From Aradus depressus (lineage: Eukaryota > Arthropoda > Insecta > Hemiptera > Aradidae), in assembly GCA_963662175.1 (NCBI GenBank), contig OY759226.1, positions 25,946,065 through 26,010,064 of the forward strand: a DNA stretch of 64,000 nt. Direction: 5' to 3'. Every line of letters begins with the position of its first letter. The first letter of the stretch is position 1. The notes beneath the pieces are model-generated. The model made no database searches and had not been told where the DNA came from. It worked only from the letters and a program-made list of their open reading frames with translations. Of this stretch, positions 9,566 to 19,946 are shown one piece after another. The position numbers and the translations under genes are program-made.

Positions 9566-9765
9566 GAATTTTTTGAGGTAAAATTGGTTGTCGTCTTTAT
9601 GGGGTACTGGATACACTTAAACAATTTTGTGTATTGCTTCAGTTTGTCCAAGAATTAACAGTAAGAAATTGTAATTGTAATTTTCGCCAAATTTCTGTTT
9701 TCAATTTTCGCGGTTTTGCGGAAGGCTATGGTAAACAACATATGTTTTCATTTCTGAAATTAGGC

Positions 9766-9828
9766 GAACATTGAAAACATGAAATTTCGTTGAAAACTCA
9801 ATATCGAATTTTTAACTAATTACATAAC
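9766..9828 (-). repeat. Rep-D left-end fragment, inverted
   Basis: The sequence gaaaacatgaaatttcgttg, then aactcaatatcgaatttt and taattacataac, is complementary to the Rep-D left end. It is cut where the hAT relic starts. Confidence 0.65.
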
Positions 9829-9894
9829 ATTGATTATCGATAGTCTAAGTAACTATCGATATGAATTATCCTTCATTAAAGGAGATTGTTTTGA

Positions 9895-10078
9895 AGAAAG
9901 TTATTTTACTTTTACTTTGATGATGGGAAAAGTGCTAAATGCAATTTGTGCAAAAAATAGTTGCAACACATCCAATTTAAGGGATCACCTCTTGAGACGC
10001 CACCAAGAAACTTATAAACCGGCACCCAAGACCAAACAACCCACTGCAGAAGCTGCATCACTGCCCACTGTACCATAA
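9895..10078 (+). pseudogene. BED zinc finger of a hAT transposase, frameshifted
   Basis: One frame gives DDGKSAKCNLCKK and ends at a stop. The next frame gives NTSNLRDHLLRRHQETYKP. Together these make the BED-finger pattern C-x2-C ... SNLRxHL-x3-H found at the N-terminus of hAT transposases. The break between the C-x2-C and the SNLR helix shows a frameshift. No catalytic region follows, because the sequence turns into a LINE fragment at about 10195. Confidence 0.75.
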
Positions 10079-10194
10079 AGTTTTACAAAAAGTATTTTTC
10101 GTCAATTTGTAATTAATTTTTTGATATTGTTTTTATAAAAGTTGTTGATTGAAATAAGAATTGTTGAATCTAAAGCCATTGTACCAACTTGGTT

Positions 10195-10720
10195 GTTTTT
10201 TGATTATCTGCAATAAGTTGCCTGGGGAAGAAAAGGTAGTGACGACAATACCAGACCTGAAGAACTGTCTACGTCACAAAATAAAAGAGAGCTGGGCCTC
10301 TGTGTGGATTAACATGGAGCTAACAAATAAACTTAGGTCCATCAAAACAAATATATCGATATTAAATGGCAAAGCTCCGAAAGACAGAATAGGCAGGAGG
10401 AGGTATGTCCGATGCGGCTCCGTGTAGGCCACACTCGTCTAACTCATGGCCCCCTCATCAACAGGGCGATGGCCCGGGGCTATGGCAAGTGTGGGGCCTG
10501 GCCTCTCACAGTAAGCCCACATCCTGGAGGAGCGTCCTGGATATGAGGAAATCTAAAGGCCATGGGTTTACGAACAAAAGACCTACATGAGATGCTCGGA
10601 GATGACATCACGTCTATCGAAACCGTCCTATCCTCAATGAAGACAAGTCACCTCATCGAATTAATTTAATCAAGTGTACCGCATCAAAAATCTAGGCCAT
10701 TGAACGTCGACAAATAAAAC
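10195..10720 (+). pseudogene. I-clade-like LINE, RNase H C-terminal region, broken
   Basis: One frame reads IPDLKNCLRHKIKESWASVW and NNKLRSIK-like residues. The next frame reads RLRVGHTRLTHGPLINRAMA and then GKCG. After another break it reads LTVSPHPGG and then TSIETVLSSMKTSHLIELI. The motif RLRIGHTRLTHG followed by a cysteine knuckle and LTVxHIL is typical of the tail of I-, LOA- and R1-like LINEs carrying RNase H. The copy is 5'-truncated and lies inside the hAT relic. Confidence 0.75.
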
Positions 10721-11224
10721 TTTTCTATTCTATTATCTACAATAAGTGTTTTTGAACTTTTTTTTTTCTCTTCTTTAAGGCATTTCGACCACGAGGGTCA
10801 TGGATGCCTCATGGATGCAGGTCTCTGGGGATCCTAGCCGGCTAATTTGGATAGGCGCAGATTAATAATAATAAAGGAGATATGTACGGAATAGTTTTTG
10901 AACTTTAATTAATATGTTAATATTTTTGCCAAGTGTTTTCGAAATGAATGCGATTATTTTCGATAGAAAATGTTATTTCCATAAAATAAAAGTTGGATTT
11001 GAAAGAACAATTACTTATTCCATTGATATTTTTATTCTCCTTTCATCCTCCATAACATAGAATAATTTAAATTAGGTAGATGTACATGAAAAAATAAAAA
11101 TAAAATAATAATATTATAATATAATATTGGAATTGGAAAGTATTTTGCATGAATTATCGATAGTTTACCATCGATAGTATCGAACCATCAATAGTGGGCG
11201 AGTATCGACTATCGCCCATCCCCA

Positions 11225-11524
11225 GAGCTCGGTCGGGTTTGAAACTAGACATGTTGAGCAGAGTAGACAAACACGCTATCTGTGTACCACCGGCACCCTC
11301 CTACTGAAGACGAGGATGATTATTTGAGAGGTGCCGACGGAGATAGGAACGAGGACTCCCTAAGTTAGTTCTAACGACGTGCCTTCATCATTGGCTGCTC
11401 CTTCCACTCATAGCTTCTCTAAATTCATGACCACTTTGGATAATTCAGTGATCAATATAAAACTTGCATAACTGCCTACACTTCCTTCCGCACGTGTTTG
11501 CACGTTCAATACTCTCCACAACAC
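11225..11524. other. No recognised feature
   Basis: Mixed-composition sequence; no gene or repeat terminus recognised. Confidence 0.4.
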
Positions 11525-12138
11525 AGAGGGCGCCGGTCGGTAGCTCAGAGGGAGCGTGCTTGCTTATTGAGCTCAAGATCGCTGGTTCGTAACCTGACCG
11601 AGAACCATAGTTTATTTTATCTGAGAGGTAAAAAAAATATTTAAGCACGCCGTCCTTCGGATGGTACGTTAAGCGACGGTCCCGAGCTGTACGATGTCAA
11701 GTACTTACTCGTTAAAGACCCCCTACTATAGATGAATAAACATTTAGGAATCCCACAGTAGTCGGGCTCATGTCCACTAGAGTGATGAAAGAGCGCTCTG
11801 GTAGTAGGCGACATGATCTTGCAGAAGCTTTAACTATTCGATCATAAACGCCTACTACCAGAGCACGCTTTCATCACTCCGGTGGATATGAAAACGACTC
11901 TACTAAGGGATAAATGTTACCTACCCAAAATTTTTATTCACCTAAGGGTAGGGGTCTTTAATGAGTAACTGACATCGCACAGACTCGTAACCATCGCTTA
12001 ACGTCCCATCCGAAGGACGGTCTGCTGAAGTTTATTTTACATCCCAGATAAAATAAACTAAGGGCCTCAGACGGGTGTCGAACCCGCAAACTTGATCTCA
12101 GTAAGCAAGCACACACACCACTGAGCCACCGATCTTCT
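11525..12138. mobile_element. SINE-A inverted pair, tail to tail, both heads present
   Basis: The plus half runs from agggcgccggtcggtagctc (11525) to about 11825. The minus half begins cgcctactaccagagcac at about 11848 and ends in the complement of the tRNA head near 12138. The whole is therefore a roughly 610-bp imperfect palindrome with a tRNA-like promoter reading inward from each end. Both halves are diverged from the consensus. Confidence 0.85.
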
Positions 12139-12298
12139 CTAGATTTAAGTAAATTATATGACATTAAAACTAATTGTGACTAAACCAACAAATAACCTCT
12201 AAATTACACCAAAACAAACTGAAATATTATATCAAAACAATAACAATAATTATTATAAACTGAATAAAAACGTATATCATGAGTGAATAGATATAATA

Positions 12299-12513
12299 TC
12301 TGTGGTCAAGGGAATAAATTGGTAAGTCTAAATTCGTAAATGTTCAGGGCAGCACTTTTTTACTTTTGCATTAATCGTGTAAATCCAGTTTTTGGAATAA
12401 ATAAATTATGTTTGCGTCATTATTAATCATATACCTTCTAAATATATAGGAGTGAATGAAAATGAATATTGTTAATCCTTTTTTGCATTTTCCGTTAGTT
12501 ACCTAATCATTCC
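12299..12513 (+). repeat. Dispersed repeat R215, inverted partner at 20480-20695
   Basis: The stretch from tggtcaagggaataaattgg to gttagttacctaatcatt matches the complement of 20480-20695 over about 215 bp with few mismatches. The class is unknown; I see no coding or terminal repeat. Confidence 0.75.
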
Positions 12514-13306
12514 CCATCTCTTACTCGCAAACCTCTGATCCCTAAAGCTGGCTCCTATGAGATAGTTCTCGTCTTCCTATAAGTCTCTCTCTCCACTGGA
12601 CAGATTGTTACACTTCTGTTTCATCCAGTTTTTTACAATTCATATACAAGTCATTATTGTTACCATGTTTCACAATATTATTCTTTCTTGTTTTTCTAAT
12701 TTTTATTTTATTTTTCTCCTTATAATTTTTCACTAGTTTATTATATTTTTTACTCACTGCCTGATTTTAACATTCAATATTTATTCGTAGAGACCTCTTT
12801 TATTTTACTCTTGTTTATTCTTTATGTTATTATTCTTAGGGGACGTATGTCCCAGAATACCCAGAATAAAGATTATTTTTCATTTTATGTCACTAGTACT
12901 AGGTTACTAAGATGGTGTGTTGTGAAGCCGTGATCAGCTGGGGAGCTTCTACCCCCAGTTATTGTGTCCTCTATATCGATTCTAACATTTAAATCTTCCT
13001 GTTAACCTGGTCTCTCCATTAACTGGCAGCCTCTTTCCTCCTCTTCAGATCGATATCACATCCAGATACCCCCCCCCCCCCCCCCCTAAGCCCTGGATTG
13101 GAACAATCTTCTTTAAACAGGCTTCCCAGAGTGCCCCTTCCTTCCGTCAACATTAACCACTCCATCCAACACTTGTAGAGTTTTACCTTTTTTTCAATTT
13201 CCTATTTTACCTATTAAAGGATAGGCAAAAAATGTTCCTGCCGGGAAAAATTAAAAAAAAAAAAAATTGTCTGTGACACTCTCTATTGTATTTCCCCAGT
13301 GTGTGT
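12514..13306. other. No gene; C run at 13070-13086
   Basis: AT-rich, with a C-only run near 13070-13086 and short A runs. No gene recognised. Confidence 0.4.
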
Positions 13307-13307
13307 C

Positions 13308-13574
13308 GAGGGCGCCGGTAGCTCTATAGTATGCGTGCTTGCCTTCTGAGCTCAAGAACGTGGATTCGAAACCCGACCGAGGCCCTTAGTTTATTTTATC
13401 TGGGAGGTCAAGTAAACTTAAGCCCTAGGTGAATAAAAATTTAGGATAGGCAAAATTTAGGACTCCCACAGTAGAGTCGGGCTCATGTCCACCAGAGTGA
13501 CGAAAGAGCGCTCGGGTAGTAGGCGATATGACCTCGTAGTTAAAGCCCGGTCTTGAGTCATAAAACCTAACCTA
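13308..13574 (+). mobile_element. SINE-A with internal deletion
   Basis: Head from gagggcgccggtagctc and tail ...cataaaacctaaccta. About 80 bp of the body are missing, since aaacttaagc joins directly to cctaggtgaataaaaa. Confidence 0.88.
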
Positions 13575-13589
13575 TATCCTCTGTTTCCC

Positions 13590-14110
13590 CCTTCCCTTGA
13601 GCCAAAATGTCGTCCTTATTGGATTTTGGATTCACATATAAAATTTCGTGTCGATACGTTCAATCTAATAAGATTTATCTCGTTCACTGACACACAGACA
13701 GCATTTTTTTTTTACTTTATCTATACGAATTATAGGGGGTGTTATGTAATCGGCCAGAAATTTTATTCGGAGAAATTTATGTTTTCCGAACTCGTGATTT
13801 CATAAATAAAAATAAAAAAATTCTATCTGTCTGTATGTTTGTAATAACTGCCGTTGTAATGAATGTATCACCCCTCTGGTAAGACACAACCCTCTGCCTC
13901 GTCCAGTAATCTGTTCCCCCTAGAATAGCGGGTGGTGTCATATGGTAAAGTCATGGTGGCCATCTTGGATCCGAGAAAAGAGGTATAGGGGAAGTTATAC
14001 GAAATTCGATAGTGAGTTTTCACGGGAATTTCTCGTTTTCCCACCCCGTTTCCGGGTAAATCAAGGAATCGTCTAAAAATATGTGTTCCAAAACTTAATT
14101 TCAGGACGAT
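13590..14110. repeat. Rep-D fragments, mixed orientation
   Basis: 13590-13700 is a minus-strand block (ttggattttggattcacata, tttcgtgtcgatacgtt). 13725-13800 is a plus-strand left end (gggggtgttatgtaatcgg). 13983-14045 is another left end (aggggaagttatacgaaatt). These look like several broken copies. Confidence 0.65.
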
Positions 14111-14697
14111 TTTCGGCATATATCACAAAAATCGGACGACCTGCCAAAAATAATATTTCAGATAAAATATATATTTTTTTTTGTCCCTACAATTAATACC
14201 TGTAAAGATTTTTGATTAGATCATAAACGTAAGCTGTATCTTGTAATGTGGTCTCAAATTTGTCTGATATCTGCCAAAATCTAATCAGATCTGACCCCTT
14301 CATTCGAAATTTCAATTTCAAAACTAAAATAATTTTCGTGGTAGAGCGCTCACAACTCTCCAATCACACACACAGACAGACATCATCGCGAAAATCGTCG
14401 ACCTTGAGAGGGGAAAAAACGTTGCTTTGTGCCTCTGGTAGAAGGACGTAGATAAGATATATATTGATTTTCGGCTATTAAATGAAGAGGGAGAGGAGTA
14501 ACTTACTAGGAGCCTCCAGATAAGGAGATGATATATAAGTCCACAGCCAGGCCCCATCTGAATATCTGAGACTAATGTTGTCTGAACTGCTCCGGCTCTC
14601 AATCAGATCGTTAGGAGCCCAGACTTCTAGAAATAACACACTTTTATAGATCAGGGGTGCTCATTGAGATCCATATGAGGCAAATATACGTATAGAC
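14111..14697. other. No recognised feature
   Basis: AT-rich; nothing recognised. Open frames on both strands match no family I know. Confidence 0.4.
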
Positions 14698-15133
14698 CAG
14701 ACTGTTACTGAACCACTGACAGTGACTGAACCACGACCTGACAGTGCTGGACCACTATCTGAATGTGACTGGACCACGACCTGAACATGACTGGAACACT
14801 ACCTGACAGTGCTGGACCACTGTCTAAATGTGACTGGACCACGATCTGACCATGCCTGGAACACTACCTGACAGTGCTGGACCACTACCTGACAGTGACT
14901 GGACCACGACCTGACCACGCCTGGAACACTACCTGACAGTGCTGGACCACTACCTGACAGTGACTGGACCACGACCTGACCACGCCTGGAACACTACCTG
15001 ACAGTGCTGGACCACTACCTGACAGTGACTGGACCACGACTTGACCATGTCTGGACCACTACCTGATAGTTCTGGACCACTATCTGAATGTGACTGGACC
15101 ACGACCTGACCACGCCTGGAACACGACCTCGCT
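14698..15133. repeat. Minisatellite, roughly 65-bp units built of 21-22 bp subunits
   Basis: Subunits of the form acctgacagtgctggaccac alternate with ctggaccacgacctgacc. Three subunits make a 65-bp higher-order unit that recurs about six times. The later units are nearly identical, which points to recent amplification. Confidence 0.92.
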
Positions 15134-15229
15134 AACCTGATCAGCCTAACCTCCTGCCAACATGCAATATAATTTGAAAAAAAATTAGGTGAATCACCAG
15201 CAATGTACTTCCCAAACAAGAATTAATAT

Positions 15230-15595
15230 ATTAATTTTTCGCTCTACCTTTAAAACCAATCGACCGTTTTGGGCTAAATATCGATAGTTGACTTACTACT
15301 CAATTAGGGGCGGTTACATTGGCAGTTACTAGGGTTTTTGAATTGAGCCTCCCCCCTAATCCTCTCCTTCTTTGGTCGATTTGGCTGAAAATTAATAGTT
15401 GTCATAGTTAGAGGGTTCCGGAGGATCGATACGTTCATTCTATCGGGAGTTATATTCACAGACACACACACACAGATGCACAGACAGACAGCATTTTTTT
15501 TTTTCATATTTGGAATCTGGGTGTCGGAAAACATGAAAATTCCGTTGAAAACATGGCACCGAATTTTTAATCGATTACATAAGGGGAATTTAAAA
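15230..15595 (-). repeat. Rep-D, near-complete single-unit copy, minus strand
   Basis: Read on the minus strand it shows the left end (aatcgattaaaaattcgg), a microsatellite core rich in CTGTCTGTGCATCTGTG, one iterated block with atgaacgtatcgatcc, and the right end with aatcgaccgttttggg in complement. Confidence 0.75.
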
Positions 15596-16014
15596 ATATT
15601 AATTCTGGGTCATTATGAATTGCACTCACAGGCCAAAGTTGTCTCTTTTTTTTAATTGAATCGGAGTGGGGACTATATGAAAAGACCGGTTCGATATGTG
15701 GAGGCTATTCTCCTAGCAACTCGACCTTAACAATCGATACCAATTTTCATCCAAGCAATCATCATGAGACCTTGACTTAAAAACAGCAGTTTTCTTTTCT
15801 TTTTCCAAACTCGACCCACATTTGAAGGTAATCCATTTATTGTCCACTAACAATGTTGGGAATTAGAACAACTAGCAGGTCACAAGATGTTGCCCGAGAA
15901 ATAGTTCCATTTATATCACTTTAGCTGAAGCTGATTACGTGCGATGTCCGGATAAAGAATAAAATACTTATTCAATCCCTCTCTTCTCTCCTCCTTTCTA
16001 CTTCCTCAGCAATA
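15596..16014. other. No recognised feature
   Basis: No gene, terminal repeat or tandem repeat recognised. Confidence 0.4.
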
Positions 16015-16290
16015 CGAAGTATAGGGGATGTTATGTTATCAGTCAAAAAATCGATGTTGACTTTTCACCGGAATTGCAGTTTTTTCCGACCATCTGATTT
16101 AAAAAAAAAAAAAAAATCTATGTTAGTATAACTCTCGATAGAATGAATGTATCGACACGAAATTTATTATGAGGATACAGAAGTCCCTCTGTGAATCAAC
16201 TATTGATTTTTAGCCTTAAGATCGATTAGTTTTAGAAGGAGAGCGAAAACTTAATTGATTAATATGGGCTGGGGAAGTACATTTATAGCC
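16015..16290 (+). repeat. Rep-D copy, plus strand
   Basis: From aagtataggggatgttatg (16017), through aatgaatgtatcgacacga, to ggctggggaagtacatt near 16281. Confidence 0.75.
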
Positions 16291-16668
16291 CTTCCCCTCC
16301 CCCCCGCCCCACCACCACCCAGTTCTCTGAAATGATAAGCCAAATAGCCTTTATTTGAAGTGACGCTACCCTCTGAAATAACCTGAAGGCTTCGTGATAA
16401 TGAATGTTACCAACCCCATGTGATTTTTGGGTAAAAAATAAAACTAAATTGAAAAATAAAGATAAATTGAACTAAAAAAAAAGTGTAGAGCCGCTGAATC
16501 ATGGCAGTTAGGCTTCCAAGGAGTGGGGAAGGGACGGTGGCTGGCCCGAGTTGCATGTTTTGGCAACACTGCACTCCTACTACTTCTTCAACCAGCCCGC
16601 CTCCTGTTAAGCTGCTACAATTCATTGGGTGTTACACTAACTCTTTTTTCCCGCATAATTCATATAGG

Positions 16669-16670
<2 letters not shown>
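16291..16670. other. No recognised feature
   Basis: Includes a C-rich tract at 16290-16320. The open frames are not conserved protein. Confidence 0.4.
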
Positions 16671-16724
<54 letters not shown>

Positions 16725-16914
16725 CTGTCTTTATGTACGATGCATATTAGCCATGTCACATGTATTATCAATTATTTACGACATCCATGGCCCCGGGAGG
16801 GAGTTTTATCTCCGAAATAAAACTCACTCCCGGACGGGATTCGAACCCGCAAACCATGGTGAGACCATGCGACCAAAGCCCTACGCTCTAGCCAGCACGG
16901 CCACCATGACTCCC
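16671..16914 (-). mobile_element. SINE-B copy with a long poly(A) tail, minus strand
   Basis: The tail is an unbroken T run of more than 50 on this strand (about 16671-16724). The body is preserved (ctttatgtacgatgcatatt ... gggattcgaacccgcaaacc), ending at the head near 16914. The very long uninterrupted tail suggests a recent insertion. Confidence 0.88.
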
Positions 16915-17151
16915 ATGTACAGTTAGCTATTGAGTTATTAATGTGGGGCTAATACTAACCTAAAAGCCCCCTTGACTCCCATTGGTAGATTTGACTGAAA
17001 AAACAGCATTTTATGGGCTTCTGAGATTCATACTTCATAATTCGAGACGGTTTATTTATTCCAACTAACGAACAGTTAAACAATTTTATTATATGACATT
17101 TATCAACTCATAGAGAGCTATGAGTATGACGAAGGGGTCCTTAAGTATTAT

Positions 17152-17158
<7 letters not shown>

Positions 17159-17187
<29 letters not shown>
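17159..17187. repeat. (TA)n microsatellite
   Basis: About 14 TA units directly next to the SINE-A tail. Confidence 0.9.
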
Positions 17188-17189
<2 letters not shown>

Positions 17190-17528
17190 TTAGGTTTTAT
17201 GACTCATGCCCGGGCTTTAACTACGAGGTCATATCGCCTACTACCAGAGCGCTCTATCGTCACTCTGGTGGACATGAGCCCGACTCTACTGTGGGAGTCC
17301 TAAATTTTGCTTACCCTAAATTTTTATTCACCTAGGGCAGGGGTCTTTAACGAGTACCTGACATCGAACAGGCTCGGGACCATCGCTTAACGTCCCATCC
17401 GAAGGACGGCGTGCTTAAGTTGATTTTACCTCCCAGATAAAATAAACTTAGGGCCTCGGTCGGGTTACGAACCCACGTTCTTGAGCTCAGAAGTCAAGCA
17501 CGCATACCACTGAGCTACCGGCGCCCTC
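17188..17528 (-). mobile_element. SINE-A full-length copy, minus strand, in a (TA)n tract
   Basis: It begins with the complement of the tail (ggttaggttttatgactc) and ends with the complement of the head (ctgagctaccggcgccctcg). Sequence on both sides is catatatata-like, so the element sits in a TA microsatellite and its duplication cannot be delimited. Confidence 0.92.
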
Positions 17529-17804
17529 GCCATATATATACACATAATAAGTACAAATATTAAATAGAAAAAATAAATGTATTGTTGGAGAGTATATAGG
17601 TAGGGGCGTGCCAAAGTTGTCGAAGATCCGTCGGTATGTAGTTTTTTAGCTGAACTTGGACAAGACCCAAGAACTCTTCTCGACAATAATTAATAACGAA
17701 TGGCGCAACTAACTGGATTGATCACTTTATCTGTTACACCATATTGTGTGGTTAAAATAAAAAATACCAATTAAAACTCAATAATCGTCAATAAAGAATG
17801 CAAA
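17529..17804. other. No recognised feature
   Basis: AT-rich; nothing recognised. Confidence 0.35.
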
Positions 17805-18080
17805 GTATATGGGAGTTAGGTAATAGGTCAAACAAAATTCGATATTATAAATTTCATGTTTTTCGACCTTCCAGATTCCAAAAATGAAAAAAAAAAAAAA
17901 TGTCTGTCTGTCTGTGCATCTCTATGTGTTTCTGTGAATACGATAACTCCTGATAGAATGAATGTATCGATACTCCAGAACCCTCATCTTCATTTCAAAA
18001 CTCATAGCTGCAGTCGTTTCAGGAGACCTTCAAATCAATTGAAAACTCGATCTCGGTTTTTCACACGATTACAATACTTT
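17805..18080 (+). repeat. Rep-D copy with (TGTC)n core
   Basis: Left end ttaggtaataggtcaaac, core aatgtctgtctgtctgtgc at about 17899, then aatgaatgtatcgatactcc. It breaks off in an inverted left-end piece near 18080. Confidence 0.7.
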
Positions 18081-18149
18081 ATTATACTATTAATAAGAAA
18101 TTAAAAACCGATAAATATTGAGAGGAGTATGATAAGGGATATATATGTA

Positions 18150-18990
18150 TATTGTGATGTATAAAAAAAATACACACATTAAAAAGATTAAATTATTAAT
18201 ATAAAAAAAATAATTATATTTATTTTTCTATAAAAAGCAAATTTCTTTTAAAACAAATGAGTAAAAAAACAAAACACGGCCATCAGCTGTTTTTTTTTTT
18301 GTGTAGAGTAAGGTCGAGGCCTGGGTTGAAAATGGAGACGGTCTGAGTGAAGATAGAGAGTGGTGTATAGGCTTAAGAATGTAATGAACTAAATAGAAGT
18401 GAATTGATCCGAAAAGAAGGTACTGTTGTTTGTTTATATGTACATGATATATGCCCAGAAATATATAACCTAAATTTTTAAAAAAATGGTCAAAAAATAT
18501 AAAACAAAAAAAGATTGAATTAGTGTTAAGAATTTAGTTTCTAAGATTTTTCTTTTGATTTTTGTGTTTGTTTCAATGTTTAGTTTTTTAAATTTATAAT
18601 GTAGATGATTTAAGAAAATAAACCCAATATTTGTTATCGTAAATTCTATTCTAATAATTTTCCCTGTTGGCCCAGTAAGATAATTTGGAAACCTTTGGAT
18701 TAGATTTAATATTATTTAAAATTATTAAAAATTGCATCTCTTTAGAAATCCAAATGAAAAGTTGGTTAATTTTTTTTTTTTTTAATACGTGCATTTTCTT
18801 AAAAATTGCACGTCTTGAACTTTTGATATTTTAAGGGCCCTTTTCGAAAACTACTGTAGAAATCAAAATTTAGTAAAAGACCAGTTAAATTTCTACAGGA
18901 AATGTGGTAATTTATTGTTTATTTAATTATTCTTTATTGTTAGTTCATATTATTAATAATTAAATTATTAATTATTATTTATATTTTTAT
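18150..18990 (+). repeat. Dispersed repeat R840, copy 1
   Basis: Bases 18153-18410 (gtgatgtataaaa..., gccatcagctgttttt, gtcgaggcctgggttga) and 18860-18990 (atttctacaggaaatgtggt) match 34318-34600 and 34615-34700. Copy 2 therefore lacks about 450 internal bases found here. The class is unknown. Confidence 0.7.
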
Positions 18991-19600
18991 TTATTTACAA
19001 TTTGTTTAAAATAAACACTTAAACCTCTTTCTTTTTTACCACAATTATATAAGATATATTAGATCTTATCCCACCTAACCTCATCCAAAATCCATTCCCT
19101 AAAAAATGTAAGGAGGGGGCCTCCTTTAAAGAAAACGCCTCAAAGCCCGCAAAAACTGATAAATCCACAACTCCCGCCAAATATAAAGAATAGAAATGCC
19201 TGCCTTGGCGGGAAACCCTGCTAAACTGGTCTGTTAATAATTTCAAAAAAAATCAAAACCAAAGGTTTCTCAGAGAATGATTTTTTTTTTTTATTTCAAC
19301 AAAAGTAAAACAATAATAGATTTCAGAAAATAGACTCAACATTTTTCAAAATAGACGAAAGAAGCGAAGGATGAGAGCTGGACCTTCTGAAAATCAGACA
19401 GCTAGGTCAAGGCTGAACAAAATTACCCACTAATAGCGCGTCTCTACACCTCTAAAAATGTCTCTAGAATACAAATTTTGAATGCTTTCATCAATTGGTC
19501 TACTATATGTTGGAACAAAAATTAGTTTACAAGCAACATATCGACATAATATTGTAGTGTCTCAGCTGTGCGAAGTGTAGGAGAAGCTATGAGTATATTT
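18991..19600. other. No recognised feature
   Basis: The minus-strand frame at 19019-19246 is open, but I recognise no domain. Confidence 0.35.
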
Positions 19601-19845
19601 ATGGTCATAGGGGGGAGCCATGGTAGCCTTGCGGGCTAGAGCGTAGGGCTTTGGTCGCATGGTCACACCATGGTTTGCGGGTTCGAATCCCGTCCGGGAG
19701 TGAGTTTTATTTCGTAGATAGAACTCCCTCCCGGGGCCATGGATGTCGTAAATAACTAGGTAAAACACCATTATAAGATGGACTTGAAAAATAAAATAAA
19801 ACTGGTTTATTTAATATGTTGTCTAATTTCACTAACTATATATAC

Positions 19846-19881
19846 ATGGGAGTACTTTCGGTATTTCTACCATCCTCAGCC
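19846..19881 (-). ncRNA. Candidate hammerhead core, left arm
   Basis: Exact mirror of the right-arm motif, in complement: CTGAGGA (19879-19873), stem GGTA-GAAA-TACC, then GAAA (19859-19856) and GTACTCCC. Because the two arms are inverted, transcripts of either strand contain one sense core and one antisense core. Confidence 0.5.
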
Positions 19882-19910
19882 AAAAGCATAAGAGATAAGA
19901 CTGATGCTTT

Positions 19911-19946
19911 TGGCTGAGGATGGTAGAAATACCGAAAGTACTCCCA
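19911..19946 (+). ncRNA. Candidate hammerhead core, right arm
   Basis: CTGAGGA (19914-19920), T, a perfect 4-bp stem GGTA/TACC closed by a GAAA tetraloop (19922-19933), then GAAA (19934-19937) and GTACTC. A-GUAC-U gives a two-pair stem III, and the predicted cut follows C19943. TGG (19911-19913) can pair with CCA (19944-19946) as stem I. The variant at the right edge of the window has a GCAA loop on the same stem, so the stem and a GNRA loop are both kept. An extra base precedes stem II, so catalysis is not assured. Confidence 0.5.

Larger units (their letters stand above)
9828..11224 (+). mobile_element. Relic hAT element with nested LINE fragment
   Basis: Subterminal TATCGATAGT motifs occur at 9833-9862 and 11157-11220. 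The right end tcgactatcgcccatccccag resembles hAT termini of the CAGGGATGGGCGATA type. A broken BED zinc finger lies just inside the left end, and an I-like LINE fragment sits in the interior. The left terminal repeat is not intact and I see no 8-bp duplication, so the left boundary is approximate. Confidence 0.55.

Noticed and set aside
16501..16926. 141-aa ORF on the plus strand
   Set aside because: It runs through a poly(T) tract (SINE-B tail) giving an F run, then antisense SINE-B.
19019..19246. 75-aa minus-strand ORF
   Set aside because: No recognisable domain, no splice context, and no second copy to support conservation.
19614..19700. tRNA gene (type II-like) at the SINE-B head
   Set aside because: Same reasoning: it is the promoter region of SINE-B, found five times with the same poly(A)-tailed body.
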